From: Bacteroidota bacterium
GTDB taxonomy: Bacteria; Bacteroidota; Bacteroidia; Bacteroidales; UBA1556
Assembly (NCBI GenBank): GCA_003648395.1
Contig: QMPB01000025.1
Coordinates: 1-17,124 of the forward strand
DNA: 17,124 nucleotides
Direction: 5' to 3'
The notes under the pieces were generated by a model. It had not been told where the DNA came from, searched no databases, and worked only from the letters and a program-made list of their open reading frames with translations. Positions 9,559 to 16,405 of this stretch are shown in pieces. The translations under genes were made by a program, and so were the position numbers. Every line of letters starts with the position of its first letter. Position 1 is the stretch's first letter.

Positions 9559-9589
9559 CAAATTTAACCAAAATTATGATAAAAACAAA
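9559..9589 (-). promoter_or_regulatory. Bacteroidota-type promoter of the giant gene
   Basis: On the minus strand TTTG (9586-9589) is followed after exactly 19 bases by TAAATTTG (9559-9566). This matches the -33 TTTG / -7 TAnnTTTG consensus of Bacteroidota primary sigma factors. Transcription would start near 9552, giving a leader of roughly 80 bases without a Shine-Dalgarno sequence. The site is the best complete promoter in the window. Confidence 0.75.
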
Positions 9590-9661
9590 TTAGTTGTTAT
9601 TGTCATATTAGACCAAATAACTCCAAAAAAGTTGCTTATACTAAAATATTATTTTTTTAAC

Positions 9662-9691
9662 AAAAAAAAGGCAGCCCCAAAAGGCTACCTT
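9662..9691 (-). terminator. rho-independent terminator of the DPP7 gene
   Basis: On the minus strand AAGGTAGCC (9683-9691) pairs with GGCTGCCTT (9668-9676) through nine pairs including one G-U, around a 6-nt loop. A run of eight T residues overlaps and follows the stem (9662-9669). The same hairpin on the plus strand has a mismatch in place of the wobble pair, so the minus strand is the intended direction. It lies about 105 bases after the DPP7 stop codon. Confidence 0.85.
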
Positions 9692-9798
9692 CTTAATATT
9701 TTGAACTATTCATAAACCCAAAAATATGAGTAAAACGAAAAATATTCTTTACAGCTTTGCCAACCTAAATCAGCAGATAGGCAAGAGACTTAGTCCCC

Positions 9799-12054
9799 CT
9801 ACTTTATCAAAGTCATTTCATCAATCAATGACTGAGCACCACCAAGTTTATCAATAATAAATAATACATAGCGAATATCAACATTGATAGTACGCTGAAT
9901 GCTGTTTTCAAAGAAAATATCACCACTCATAGCTTCCCAATTTCCATCGAAAGCGATACCAATTAAATGACCATCACCATTAATTACAGGGCTACCTGAG
10001 TTACCACCGGTAATGTCGTTATTAGACAAGAAACAAACATGCATGCTTCCGTCTTTATCGGCATATTGTCCGTAATCTTTACTATTATAAAGCTCTTTAA
10101 GTTTTGCTGGCACATGGAATTCTGCATTATTTGGGTCTTCCTTAGCCATTACTCCTTTTAGAGTTGTAAAGTAATTATACTGTACTGCATCTCTTGGAGA
10201 ATAATCTTTTACTTGACCATAAGTCATACGTAGTGTTGAGTTTGCATTGGGGTAGAATTTTTTATCTTTATCCATTTGGCGAACACCATCAACAAATAAT
10301 CTTCTTCCTTTGTTCATATTATCATCAACATCCCGAATAATACCATATAATTCTCTTATTGAATTAACTACAGCCATCGTAATCTCGAATCCTGGGTCTT
10401 TTTTAAGTACTTTCAAACTTGGATTATTAAGGAAATTTCTCATTTTATTAGAATCCACTAATATTGACTTAGAATAAACAGCATCAGCATATCGTTTGAT
10501 ATCACCTTTGTATTTTTTATTTAATAAATCTATAAGATATTTTCTGTTTTCAGACTTAATAGAACCATCTTTATTGAAAGTAGGATTAGTAGTAAAAGCA
10601 GAATATTCACGAGGAACATTATTGAAATACATACCCATTAGCTCAATAAATAAGTCTTTATCGGTATCAAAATCATAATCTTTAAAATGCGCTGCTATTC
10701 CTGCTACTGCATCAGCTGCTTGTCCTGTAATACTTTGATCGAACTTAGCTTTATCTTCCTTTGATTTCTTCTTAGCTTGAGCATCCATTGTCATATAAAG
10801 AGAGAATAAATCAAAACCATAGTAAATATTTTCTGGCCCTTGAAATACTGCTTCTTCTAGATATTTTAGAGGAATATTATAAGGTTGACTTTCTTTAAAT
10901 CCATTTTCAATGAGAGCAAGAGCATCACCATACTTTTCTTTTCTAACACTATTTTCATTAGTCCAGTCAAGGTAACGTTTCTCAACTGCTAATTTTTTAT
11001 CATATACATGATTTGCTTTCAAACCTTTGCTCTGACCAATAAAATACTTCCAATAGTTTGCTGTTTGTGCATATTTTGCTGCATATTTAAGTCTTGTAGC
11101 TTTACTCATATCCATATGTTTCTTCATAACATCAAGTTTATGAGTACGAATATCAACTATGGTAGGATTTGTTTCTTCAAGAGCCGATTTAATTCCGTAA
11201 GAAGTTAAATAACGATCTGTACTTCCTGGATAACCCCAAATCATTGCAAAATCATCTTTTTGAACTCCTTTAAGAGAAATAGGGAAGAAATGCTTAGGTT
11301 TAAAAGGTACATTGTCTTTGGAGTAAGCATCACCTTTTCCTTCTGGTGAAACATAAATTCTAAACATAGAGAAATCACCAGTTTGACGTGGCCACATCCA
11401 GTTATCAGTATCGCCACCAAACTTACCAATTGCTTCAGGTGGTGCACCTACTAAGCGCACATCACGATATTGATTGTAGATAAACATATAATATTCGTTT
11501 CCATTAAAGAACGATTTTATATCTACTCTATAAATACCATCTGAATTATTTTTTTTCTTTAATTCTTTTATCGCTTTACGAATTATTTTATGACGTTTTT
11601 CTTCGCTAATTGTATCAGAAATATCTTTTAAAACATCTTTTGTTACATCATCCATTCTCTCAAGAATATAAGCTGTAACATCTTCAACTTTTAATTCTTC
11701 TTCCTTCTTTGTTGCCCAAAAACCATCTGTTAAATAGTCATGATCAACGGTAGAATTAGCTTGAATAGTTCCGTAACCACAATGGTGATTTGTTAAATAT
11801 AGACCTTTATCAGAAACGATTTCTCCAGTACAGAAAAAGCCCATACTTACAACGGCATCTTTCAAACTAGAATGGTTAATACTATACATTTCCTCTGCAG
11901 TGAGATGTAAACCTTCTTTCTGCATGTCAGTATAGTTTAATCTTTCAACCAACATTGGCAACCACATCCCCTCATCTGGCGGAGTAGTATTATTTGCTCT
12001 TAATGAAAAGCCCACGAAAATAAAAAGTATAAAACTTAGTAAGATTTTCTTCAT
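9799..12054 (-). CDS. S46 family dipeptidyl-peptidase, DPP7 type
   Basis: This is a serine exopeptidase (751 residues, usual S46 length about 700-760) that removes dipeptides from peptide N-termini in the periplasm or on the outer membrane. It feeds peptide catabolism. Residues 1-20 are a signal peptide; the mature N-terminus contains DEGMWLP, typical of the family. The catalytic triad regions are visible: NHHC at 89-92 (His), GGDTDNWMWPR at 213-223 (Asp) and TGGNSGSPVING at 682-693 (Ser686). The residue 18 after the catalytic serine is Gly704 in FDGNWEAMSGD. In known S46 enzymes Gly here goes with DPP7 specificity for hydrophobic P1 residues, while Arg marks the Asp/Glu-specific DPP11. The specificity is therefore inferred, while family membership is clear. 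The gene has its own terminator and a possible promoter 12104-12134, so it is probably transcribed alone. Confidence 0.95.
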   Translation of the reverse strand: MKKILLSFILFIFVGFSLRANNTTPPDEGMWLPMLVERLNYTDMQKEGLHLTAEEMYSINHSSLKDAVVSMGFFCTGEIVSDKGLYLTNHHCGYGTIQANSTVDHDYLTDGFWATKKEEELKVEDVTAYILERMDDVTKDVLKDISDTISEEKRHKIIRKAIKELKKKNNSDGIYRVDIKSFFNGNEYYMFIYNQYRDVRLVGAPPEAIGKFGGDTDNWMWPRQTGDFSMFRIYVSPEGKGDAYSKDNVPFKPKHFFPISLKGVQKDDFAMIWGYPGSTDRYLTSYGIKSALEETNPTIVDIRTHKLDVMKKHMDMSKATRLKYAAKYAQTANYWKYFIGQSKGLKANHVYDKKLAVEKRYLDWTNENSVRKEKYGDALALIENGFKESQPYNIPLKYLEEAVFQGPENIYYGFDLFSLYMTMDAQAKKKSKEDKAKFDQSITGQAADAVAGIAAHFKDYDFDTDKDLFIELMGMYFNNVPREYSAFTTNPTFNKDGSIKSENRKYLIDLLNKKYKGDIKRYADAVYSKSILVDSNKMRNFLNNPSLKVLKKDPGFEITMAVVNSIRELYGIIRDVDDNMNKGRRLFVDGVRQMDKDKKFYPNANSTLRMTYGQVKDYSPRDAVQYNYFTTLKGVMAKEDPNNAEFHVPAKLKELYNSKDYGQYADKDGSMHVCFLSNNDITGGNSGSPVINGDGHLIGIAFDGNWEAMSGDIFFENSIQRTINVDIRYVLFIIDKLGGAQSLIDEMTLIK

Positions 12055-12103
12055 AGTAATTATTGTTTATAAGGTGTTTAAAATATGTGTGAATTTAATA
12101 TGT

Positions 12104-12134
12104 ATAACGTAGATGCTAATTGAGATGTTACAAA
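12104..12134 (-). promoter_or_regulatory. possible promoter of the DPP7 gene
   Basis: On the minus strand TTTG (12131-12134) and TACGTTAT (12104-12111) are separated by 19 bases, the expected Bacteroidota spacing. The -7 box matches only four of six defined positions of TAnnTTTG, so this is a weak call. It sits in the 85-bp gap after gpsA, about 50 bases before the DPP7 start codon. Confidence 0.35.
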
Positions 12135-12139
12135 AAAAA

Positions 12140-13135
12140 CTAATTTAATTTATCAGAAAGAAGTCTCATTTCTACTATAGGAGAAACTCCTTCGTATAGA
12201 ATATTGTAAACAGCCTCAGTAATAGGAAGATATACTTGGTGTTCTTTGTTAATTTCAATAAGACATTTAACTGCATAGTAGCCCTCGGCAACCATTTTCA
12301 TTTCAGCCATAGTGGCATTTACAGAATAACCTCTCCCAATATAGGTTCCAAATGTTCTGTTTCTGCTAAATCGAGAGTAGGCAGTAACTAATAAATCACC
12401 CACATATTCTGTGTCCATCACTTTTCTATACTGAGGAAATACGTCTTCCAAAAAGCGTCTTACCTCACGCATAGCATTCACTATAAGTACTGCCTGAAAG
12501 TTATCACCATAACCCAAACCAATACAAATTCCATTTGCAATAGCAATAATGTTTTTAATCATAGCCGCATACTCTGTACCTGCAATATCCGTAGATGTTT
12601 TCATCTTCATATAATAAGTTGAAAACATCTCAGCAATAAGCTCAGCTCTTTCTTCTTGAAGGAATGCAATAGTTAGAAATGAAAGTTTTTGCATGGCAAC
12701 CTCCTCAGCATGACAAGGACCTGCAACAATACCAATATCCTCGTAACTAACATTATAACTACTATGAAAATAGTTTGCAACTATTTGATTAAACTCTGGA
12801 ACAATTCCTTTAATAGCAGAAATAATAATTTTATTATCAAAATTAGTTATTCCAGCATCAACTATACTTTTATGTACAAAAGCTGAAGGAATGGCAAAAA
12901 TTAGAATATCATAGTTATCAACTATATCACTCATTTCAGTTGACATAGTTAGTTTTTTAGAATCTAATTCTGCATATTGAAGATAAACAGGATTTCTACC
13001 ATGCTTAACAACATGTTTTATAGTAGTATCATTTCGTACCCACCAACCAACATTGTCGGCATTATGGCTTAACAACTTTACCAAAGCCGTGCCCCAACTT
13101 CCTGAACCTATTACAGCTATATTTTTGTTAAGCAT
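12140..13135 (-). CDS. gpsA: NAD(P)H-dependent glycerol-3-phosphate dehydrogenase
   Basis: GpsA reduces dihydroxyacetone phosphate to sn-glycerol 3-phosphate, the backbone for phospholipid synthesis, in the cytoplasm. The 331-residue product has normal length. The Rossmann dinucleotide loop GSGSWGTAL lies at 10-18, the SAIKGI strand-loop at 106-111 (usually S-A/T-KGI), and AGPCHAEEVA at 138-147. The helix IKNIIAIANGICIGLGYGDN begins at 193 and carries the expected catalytic Lys194. GDLLVTAYSRFSRNRTFG at 246-263 includes the substrate-phosphate-binding Arg of SRNR. The chosen start places the Rossmann fold six residues in, as usual. It is the only clear central-metabolism gene in the window. 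An 85-bp gap separates it from DPP7 and a 111-bp gap from the upstream small gene, so co-transcription is possible but not evident. Confidence 0.96.
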   Translation of the reverse strand: MLNKNIAVIGSGSWGTALVKLLSHNADNVGWWVRNDTTIKHVVKHGRNPVYLQYAELDSKKLTMSTEMSDIVDNYDILIFAIPSAFVHKSIVDAGITNFDNKIIISAIKGIVPEFNQIVANYFHSSYNVSYEDIGIVAGPCHAEEVAMQKLSFLTIAFLQEERAELIAEMFSTYYMKMKTSTDIAGTEYAAMIKNIIAIANGICIGLGYGDNFQAVLIVNAMREVRRFLEDVFPQYRKVMDTEYVGDLLVTAYSRFSRNRTFGTYIGRGYSVNATMAEMKMVAEGYYAVKCLIEINKEHQVYLPITEAVYNILYEGVSPIVEMRLLSDKLN

Positions 13136-13194
13136 ATTTATTGTTTTGTTTAAATAACCACCAAGTTATTTTACGACTTATTAAAGTCAATTGG

Positions 13195-13210
13195 CAAAAG
13201 TACAAATTTA
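13195..13210 (-). promoter_or_regulatory. tandem -7 boxes upstream of gpsA
   Basis: On the minus strand TAAATTTG (13203-13210) is directly followed by TACTTTTG (13195-13202). Both match the Bacteroidota -7 consensus TAnnTTTG exactly, 60-75 bases before the gpsA start codon. No good TTTG -33 element sits 19-21 bases upstream of either one, so the promoter is supported by the -7 boxes alone. Confidence 0.5.
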
Positions 13211-13246
13211 TACTTTTAATTATATAATAAAGTAAAACTAAAGTAT

Positions 13247-13588
13247 CTACTCTGGTCTAACTGTTGCTTTCTTTCTATTGTTGCCACCAAACCAACGTTT
13301 TAAGAAAAACTCCTTTTTGTGGTGATTATATCTATCAGCTTGTTTGTACCTTTGTTTCATTGCCCGCTTAGTACTTGGAGATTGAATGTCTGCTTGATGC
13401 TTAATTGCCTCTTGATATTTCGCCATTGCTTCCTTCTCCCTTTCTCTTTTCTTTTTCTCTATTTCTTTAGCATCATGTTTACGCTTACGCTTTATTTGCC
13501 ATTTGCGGCAACCAAAACTTGCTGGCAATGTTAAAATTAATATAAATGCAATAGCTCTGGTTATATTCATTTGATAATGTTTATCCAT
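13247..13588 (-). CDS. small, highly basic putative lipoprotein, function unknown
   Basis: The 113-residue product has a hydrophobic segment (12-24) ending LPASFGC, then a Lys/Arg/Glu-rich stretch (28-56, with KKKREREKEAMAKYQEAI) and a C-terminal KKEFFLKRWFGGNN motif. The sequence before Cys27 is a relaxed lipobox with Phe at -2, so lipid attachment is plausible but not certain. Met7 (codon at 13568-13570) would give a more standard 20-residue signal and may be the true start. The middle part looks helical and could form a coiled coil. I have an impression that short basic proteins with a terminal RWF motif recur in Bacteroidota, but I cannot name a family. The gene stands alone, 111 bp upstream of gpsA and about 130 bp after the LRR gene. 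Codon use resembles its neighbours, and the signal-like start argues that it is a real gene. Confidence 0.72.
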   Translation of the reverse strand: MDKHYQMNITRAIAFILILTLPASFGCRKWQIKRKRKHDAKEIEKKKREREKEAMAKYQEAIKHQADIQSPSTKRAMKQRYKQADRYNHHKKEFFLKRWFGGNNRKKATVRPE

Positions 13589-13717
13589 TTATTAGCTGAC
13601 TTCTATAATAAATAAAATAACGTAGTACATATTAATAAATTGTTTAATGCAATATCTAAATAGTTTATAAAACTCATTGTTTAAAAGTTTAACAATTTAG
13701 CAATTTAACATTGCATA

Positions 13718-14908
13718 TTACTCATCAATATTATTCTCTACATATTTAATCTTAGCATAAGGCCACATTTTTTTTAGCGACTTCTTAATATCCTTACTTA
13801 AAGATTCTTTTGGCAATTCAATATATTTTAAGTCATTAAGACTCTCCATATCTTTAGGTAAAAACTCCAATGGATTATTTGATATATATATCTTCTCAAG
13901 ACTTTGTAAACTTCCAAACTCTTCAGGTAATTCTGAAATATCATTATAGCTTAAATTAATATTTTCTAATTCCTCCAAATTTCCCAATTCTATAGGTACT
14001 CTTGTTAATCTATTGTGCTGAAGATAAAGATCCCAAAGTTTCTTTTGCTCTCCAATTGATTTTGGAAGTTCTCTTATTTCACAATGCGATAAGTTTAAAG
14101 AGTTTAATTGTTCTATTCCCTTAGTAACATCTAGAACTTGTCGCAAACTTAATTTATCATTATAGCTTAAATCCAGAACTTGTAGATTTTTAAATTTTTT
14201 AAAGCTTTCTGATATTTCAACAAGTTTATTATGTTTCAATATTATTTCTTCTATCGATTTACTTTGAGATAAAAAAGCAATTGATGTGTCCCATTCCATA
14301 GCAGGATTGGCGCTTAAATCAAGAGTTGTAAGTCCATATAAATTAACTACTTCCCAAGGAATAGTATCTAAATTTAAGTAACTCAGGTCAAGTTGTTCGA
14401 GAGTATTGATACTTGCAAGAGACGTAAATACCCTATTAATATCTAAATATTTGCAGCCAGCAAGACTAACCATCATTAAATCAATATTTTTAACATTTTC
14501 AGGAATAGCTTTCAATGGATTAAAACCTACATAAAGATTCTCTAGGTTCTGAAAACTTCTTGAATCAGAAGTATTCAAATATAAAGTTTCAATTTGATTA
14601 CTATCTACGTATATTGTTTGAAGTTTCTTCATTCTTGCCAATTCAGGAGGAAACTCTGTAAGCTGATTATCTGTAAGAATAAGCTTTTGTAAATTTCTAA
14701 AACGAGTTATTGTTTTTGGAAGTTTATCAATACCTTGACTAGAAAGATCCAAAATATAGACCTCAGCAGCCTTCTTTAAAGCCTTGTCTATATTAGTATA
14801 AACCTTAGCCTCTGAAAGCTCTTCTTCGGACAATAACGACTTTGATTGAGCAAAAGAATTAGTAGAAATTAATAATACTACAATACTTAAAATCAGTTTC
14901 TGAAACAT
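13718..14908 (-). CDS. exported leucine-rich-repeat protein
   Basis: The 396-residue protein starts with a signal peptide (1-20, ending SFAQ) followed by about 14 leucine-rich repeats between residues 50 and 370. Clear units are LPKTITRFRNLQKLILTDNQL (from 63), FPPELARMKKLQTIYVDSNQI (from 86), IPENVKNIDLMMVSL (from 135), LPKSIGEQKKLWDLYLQHNRL (from 281), VPIELGNLEELENINLSYNDI (from 304) and LPEEFGSLQSLEKIYISNNPL (from 327). The 23-residue spacing and LP..... pattern match the bacterial/plant-like LRR type. LRR domains bind protein partners. A short charged tail (371-396) ends the protein, and no T9SS sorting domain or membrane anchor is present. It is therefore probably periplasmic or released; the partner is unknown. 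The gene is divergent from the radical SAM gene. An imperfect -7 box (TACTTTTA, 14946-14953 on the minus strand) lies upstream. Confidence 0.9.
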   Translation of the reverse strand: MFQKLILSIVVLLISTNSFAQSKSLLSEEELSEAKVYTNIDKALKKAAEVYILDLSSQGIDKLPKTITRFRNLQKLILTDNQLTEFPPELARMKKLQTIYVDSNQIETLYLNTSDSRSFQNLENLYVGFNPLKAIPENVKNIDLMMVSLAGCKYLDINRVFTSLASINTLEQLDLSYLNLDTIPWEVVNLYGLTTLDLSANPAMEWDTSIAFLSQSKSIEEIILKHNKLVEISESFKKFKNLQVLDLSYNDKLSLRQVLDVTKGIEQLNSLNLSHCEIRELPKSIGEQKKLWDLYLQHNRLTRVPIELGNLEELENINLSYNDISELPEEFGSLQSLEKIYISNNPLEFLPKDMESLNDLKYIELPKESLSKDIKKSLKKMWPYAKIKYVENNIDE

Positions 14909-14980
14909 AATAAATTACTTAATTGTGAGTGTAAATTTGGAAACGTAAAAGTATATAATATTTTCAATAATTGGAGTTAT

Positions 14981-15169
14981 TATTTAGTGCTTGCCAGAAA
15001 ACACCAATTTCTTCGTTATGCTTGTGCTGAAAACAAACATTTACAAAAGTAAACTTATTGTTATTCAGTACTTCGCAAGCACTTCGACTGTGCTCAGCAT
15101 AACACCTCGAACTTGACGCTTTCTGACTAAGCACTGTAAAATAGTGCGTTTTCTTGCAAACACTATTTA
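14981..15169. repeat. MITE-like intergenic element with 22-bp imperfect terminal inverted repeats
   Basis: The left end (14981-15002) and the reverse complement of the right end (15148-15169) match at 18 of 22 positions; both begin with TA and share AGTG, TTGC and AGAAAAC. An inner inverted repeat GTTATGCT (15015-15022) / AGCATAAC (15096-15103) is nested inside. Hairpins TTTAC-GTAAA (15040-15053), AGCAC-GTGCT (15078-15094) and GCACT-AGTGC (15131-15147) add further structure. It is somewhat richer in GC than its flanks. There is no coding potential. A TA target duplication is possible but cannot be shown from one copy. Confidence 0.5.
15078..15107. repeat. core resembling a dispersed Bacteroidota intergenic repeat
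   Basis: The stretch CACTTCGACTGTGCTCAGCA, continuing into TAACACC, resembles the TTCGACTGCGCTCAG-type repeat that I recall as common between genes in many Bacteroidota genomes. It contains the AGCAC/GTGCT hairpin. The resemblance is from memory and needs a genome-wide count to confirm. Confidence 0.4.
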
Positions 15170-15206
15170 GGAATTTTAAATTTCAGTATATCAAGCATAA
15201 TTTAGA

Positions 15207-15214
15207 TACTTTTG
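15207..15214 (+). promoter_or_regulatory. -7 box of the radical SAM gene
   Basis: TACTTTTG matches TAnnTTTG exactly and ends 21 bases before the ATG at 15236. A -33 candidate is poor (TTTC at 15181-15184, 22-base spacing). The predicted transcription start, near 15220, falls after the TTG at 15212. This supports the ATG at 15236 as the true start codon. Confidence 0.55.
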
Positions 15215-15235
15215 CCAAATAATTCAAAAACAATT

Positions 15236-16186
15236 ATGCAAGAAAACATATTTCCTTGGGGACATCATCGTAGATTTAATGCTTATGCCCAGTATTTTAA
15301 AAAACACTTTGGCGAAAGAGTTCAGAAGCTAAGCATTGACGCAGGTTTTACCTGTCCCAATAGAGATGGAACAGTAGCAAGAGGCGGTTGTACATATTGC
15401 AATAACGAATCATTTAACCCATCATATTGTACCACCGATAAATCTGTGAAGCAACAACTTGAAGAGGGAATAGAATTTCATGGAAATAGATATAGACGAG
15501 CTGATAAATACTTGGCCTATTTTCAAGCATATTCTAACACATACAAACCACTAAGCGAGCTTAAAGGAATATATAGTCAAGCATTGTCAGTTCCTGGGGT
15601 TGTGGGTTTGGTAATAGGAACTCGGTCTGATGTAATTGATGAAGAAAAGTTAGAATACCTTGCTAAACTAGCCGAGGATAATTATATAATTGTTGAGTAT
15701 GGAATAGAATCTTGCTACGATAGTACTTTAGACAAAATAAATAGAGGCCATGATTTTGAAAATGTAGTAAAAGCAATAAAGCTTACTCACGAATACGGAA
15801 TAAAAGTAGGTGGACATATGATATTTGGATTACCTGGAGAAAGCAGAGAAATGATGCTAGCAGAAGCTGAAATACTTAATGAATTACCATTAGACACAAT
15901 TAAATTTCATCAATTACAAATAATTACAAACACTGCAATGGCAATTGATTATAGGAATAATCCTGATAGATATAATTTATTTAAATTAGAAGAGTATATT
16001 GAGTTTATTGTAAATTTTGTAGAAAAACTAAATCCTAATTTTGTAATAGAACGATTCGCAGGGGAGGTTCCTCCTAGATTTTTGGCAGGTCCTTCATGGG
16101 GAAATATCAGAAATGACCAGATTCTTAACAAAATAGAACAGGAGTTCAAAAATAGAGATTCTTGGCAAGGAAAACTAGCCAATTAA
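15236..16186 (+). CDS. YhcC/TIGR01212-type radical SAM protein
   Basis: This 316-residue protein binds a 4Fe-4S cluster and S-adenosylmethionine; the reaction of this subfamily is, to my knowledge, not established. The cluster cysteines are Cys40, Cys52 and Cys55 in [21 protein letters not shown], a C-x11-C-x2-C spacing typical of this family rather than the usual C-x3-C-x2-C. Other features are [11 protein letters not shown] (96-106, family-typical), [10 protein letters not shown] (126-135), VEYGIESC (153-160) and [14 protein letters not shown] (190-203), strands of the radical SAM barrel. The C-terminal [23 protein letters not shown] (272-294) matches the family-specific end. An in-frame TTG at 15212 would add eight residues, but it lies within or before the predicted promoter and lacks family similarity, so ATG 15236 is preferred. 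The gene is divergent from the LRR gene; no strong terminator follows. Confidence 0.92.
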   Translation: MQENIFPWGHHRRFNAYAQYFKKHFGERVQKLSIDAGFTCPNRDGTVARGGCTYCNNESFNPSYCTTDKSVKQQLEEGIEFHGNRYRRADKYLAYFQAYSNTYKPLSELKGIYSQALSVPGVVGLVIGTRSDVIDEEKLEYLAKLAEDNYIIVEYGIESCYDSTLDKINRGHDFENVVKAIKLTHEYGIKVGGHMIFGLPGESREMMLAEAEILNELPLDTIKFHQLQIITNTAMAIDYRNNPDRYNLFKLEEYIEFIVNFVEKLNPNFVIERFAGEVPPRFLAGPSWGNIRNDQILNKIEQEFKNRDSWQGKLAN

Positions 16187-16270
16187 TAACCAAGAAACCA
16201 CATATTACTGATTATTAGTATTTTACATGTCCTTTTATTTTGAATAACTATTTAAGTATTGTAATATTTA

Positions 16271-16304
16271 TTTGTAAATAGTTTGATTATTTTTTCTATT
16301 TTTG
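16271..16304 (+). promoter_or_regulatory. promoter of the DUF4136 lipoprotein gene
   Basis: TATTTTTG (16297-16304) matches TAnnTTTG exactly, and TTTG (16271-16274) lies 22 bases upstream, slightly longer than the usual 19-21. Transcription would begin near 16311, giving a leader of about 95 bases to the ATG at 16406. That means the lipoprotein gene is transcribed separately from the radical SAM gene. Confidence 0.55.
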
Positions 16305-16405
16305 CAGCCTATTTAAATGGATTCTAAAGAAACCATTATTTAAACTGTTAATACTGTTAAGAATAAATTTAGAATTACATATTAGAAATATTTAAATTAT
16401 TACAT

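Larger units (their letters stand above)
9470..9798. other. 329-bp intergenic region between the giant gene and the DPP7 gene
   Basis: Both flanking genes read on the minus strand. The region holds the giant gene's leader and promoter (up to 9589) and the DPP7 terminator (9662-9691). About 100 bases lie between that terminator and the DPP7 stop codon; they contain only a weak interrupted inverted repeat (CCTA/TAGG). No open frame or RNA gene is apparent. Confidence 0.7.
14909..15235. other. 327-bp divergent intergenic region
   Basis: The region separates the minus-strand LRR gene from the plus-strand radical SAM gene. It contains a 189-bp inverted-repeat element (14981-15169), a perfect -7 box for the plus-strand gene (15207-15214) and an imperfect one for the minus-strand gene (14946-14953). 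A second minus-strand -7 match (TACTTTTG, 15044-15051) lies inside the element. No open frame with coding character is present. Confidence 0.7.

Noticed and set aside
13319..13534. Plus-strand open frame opposite the small basic lipoprotein gene
   Set aside because: Its hydrophobic Leu/Phe/Ser-rich product is the expected antisense of Lys/Glu/Arg codons; the minus-strand frame has the signal sequence.
13660..13705. AT-rich inverted repeat (TTGTT/AACAA) after the LRR gene
   Set aside because: The stem is AT-only with a bulge and could arise by chance in this composition; no clear T run follows.
15949..16182. Minus-strand open frame opposite the end of the radical SAM gene
   Set aside because: It is antisense to the conserved C-terminal end of a recognised family protein and shows no independent features.
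16187..16260. Possible terminator after the radical SAM gene
   Set aside because: The only hairpin (around TACT/AGTA near 16206-16221) has four or five AT-rich pairs, too weak to call.
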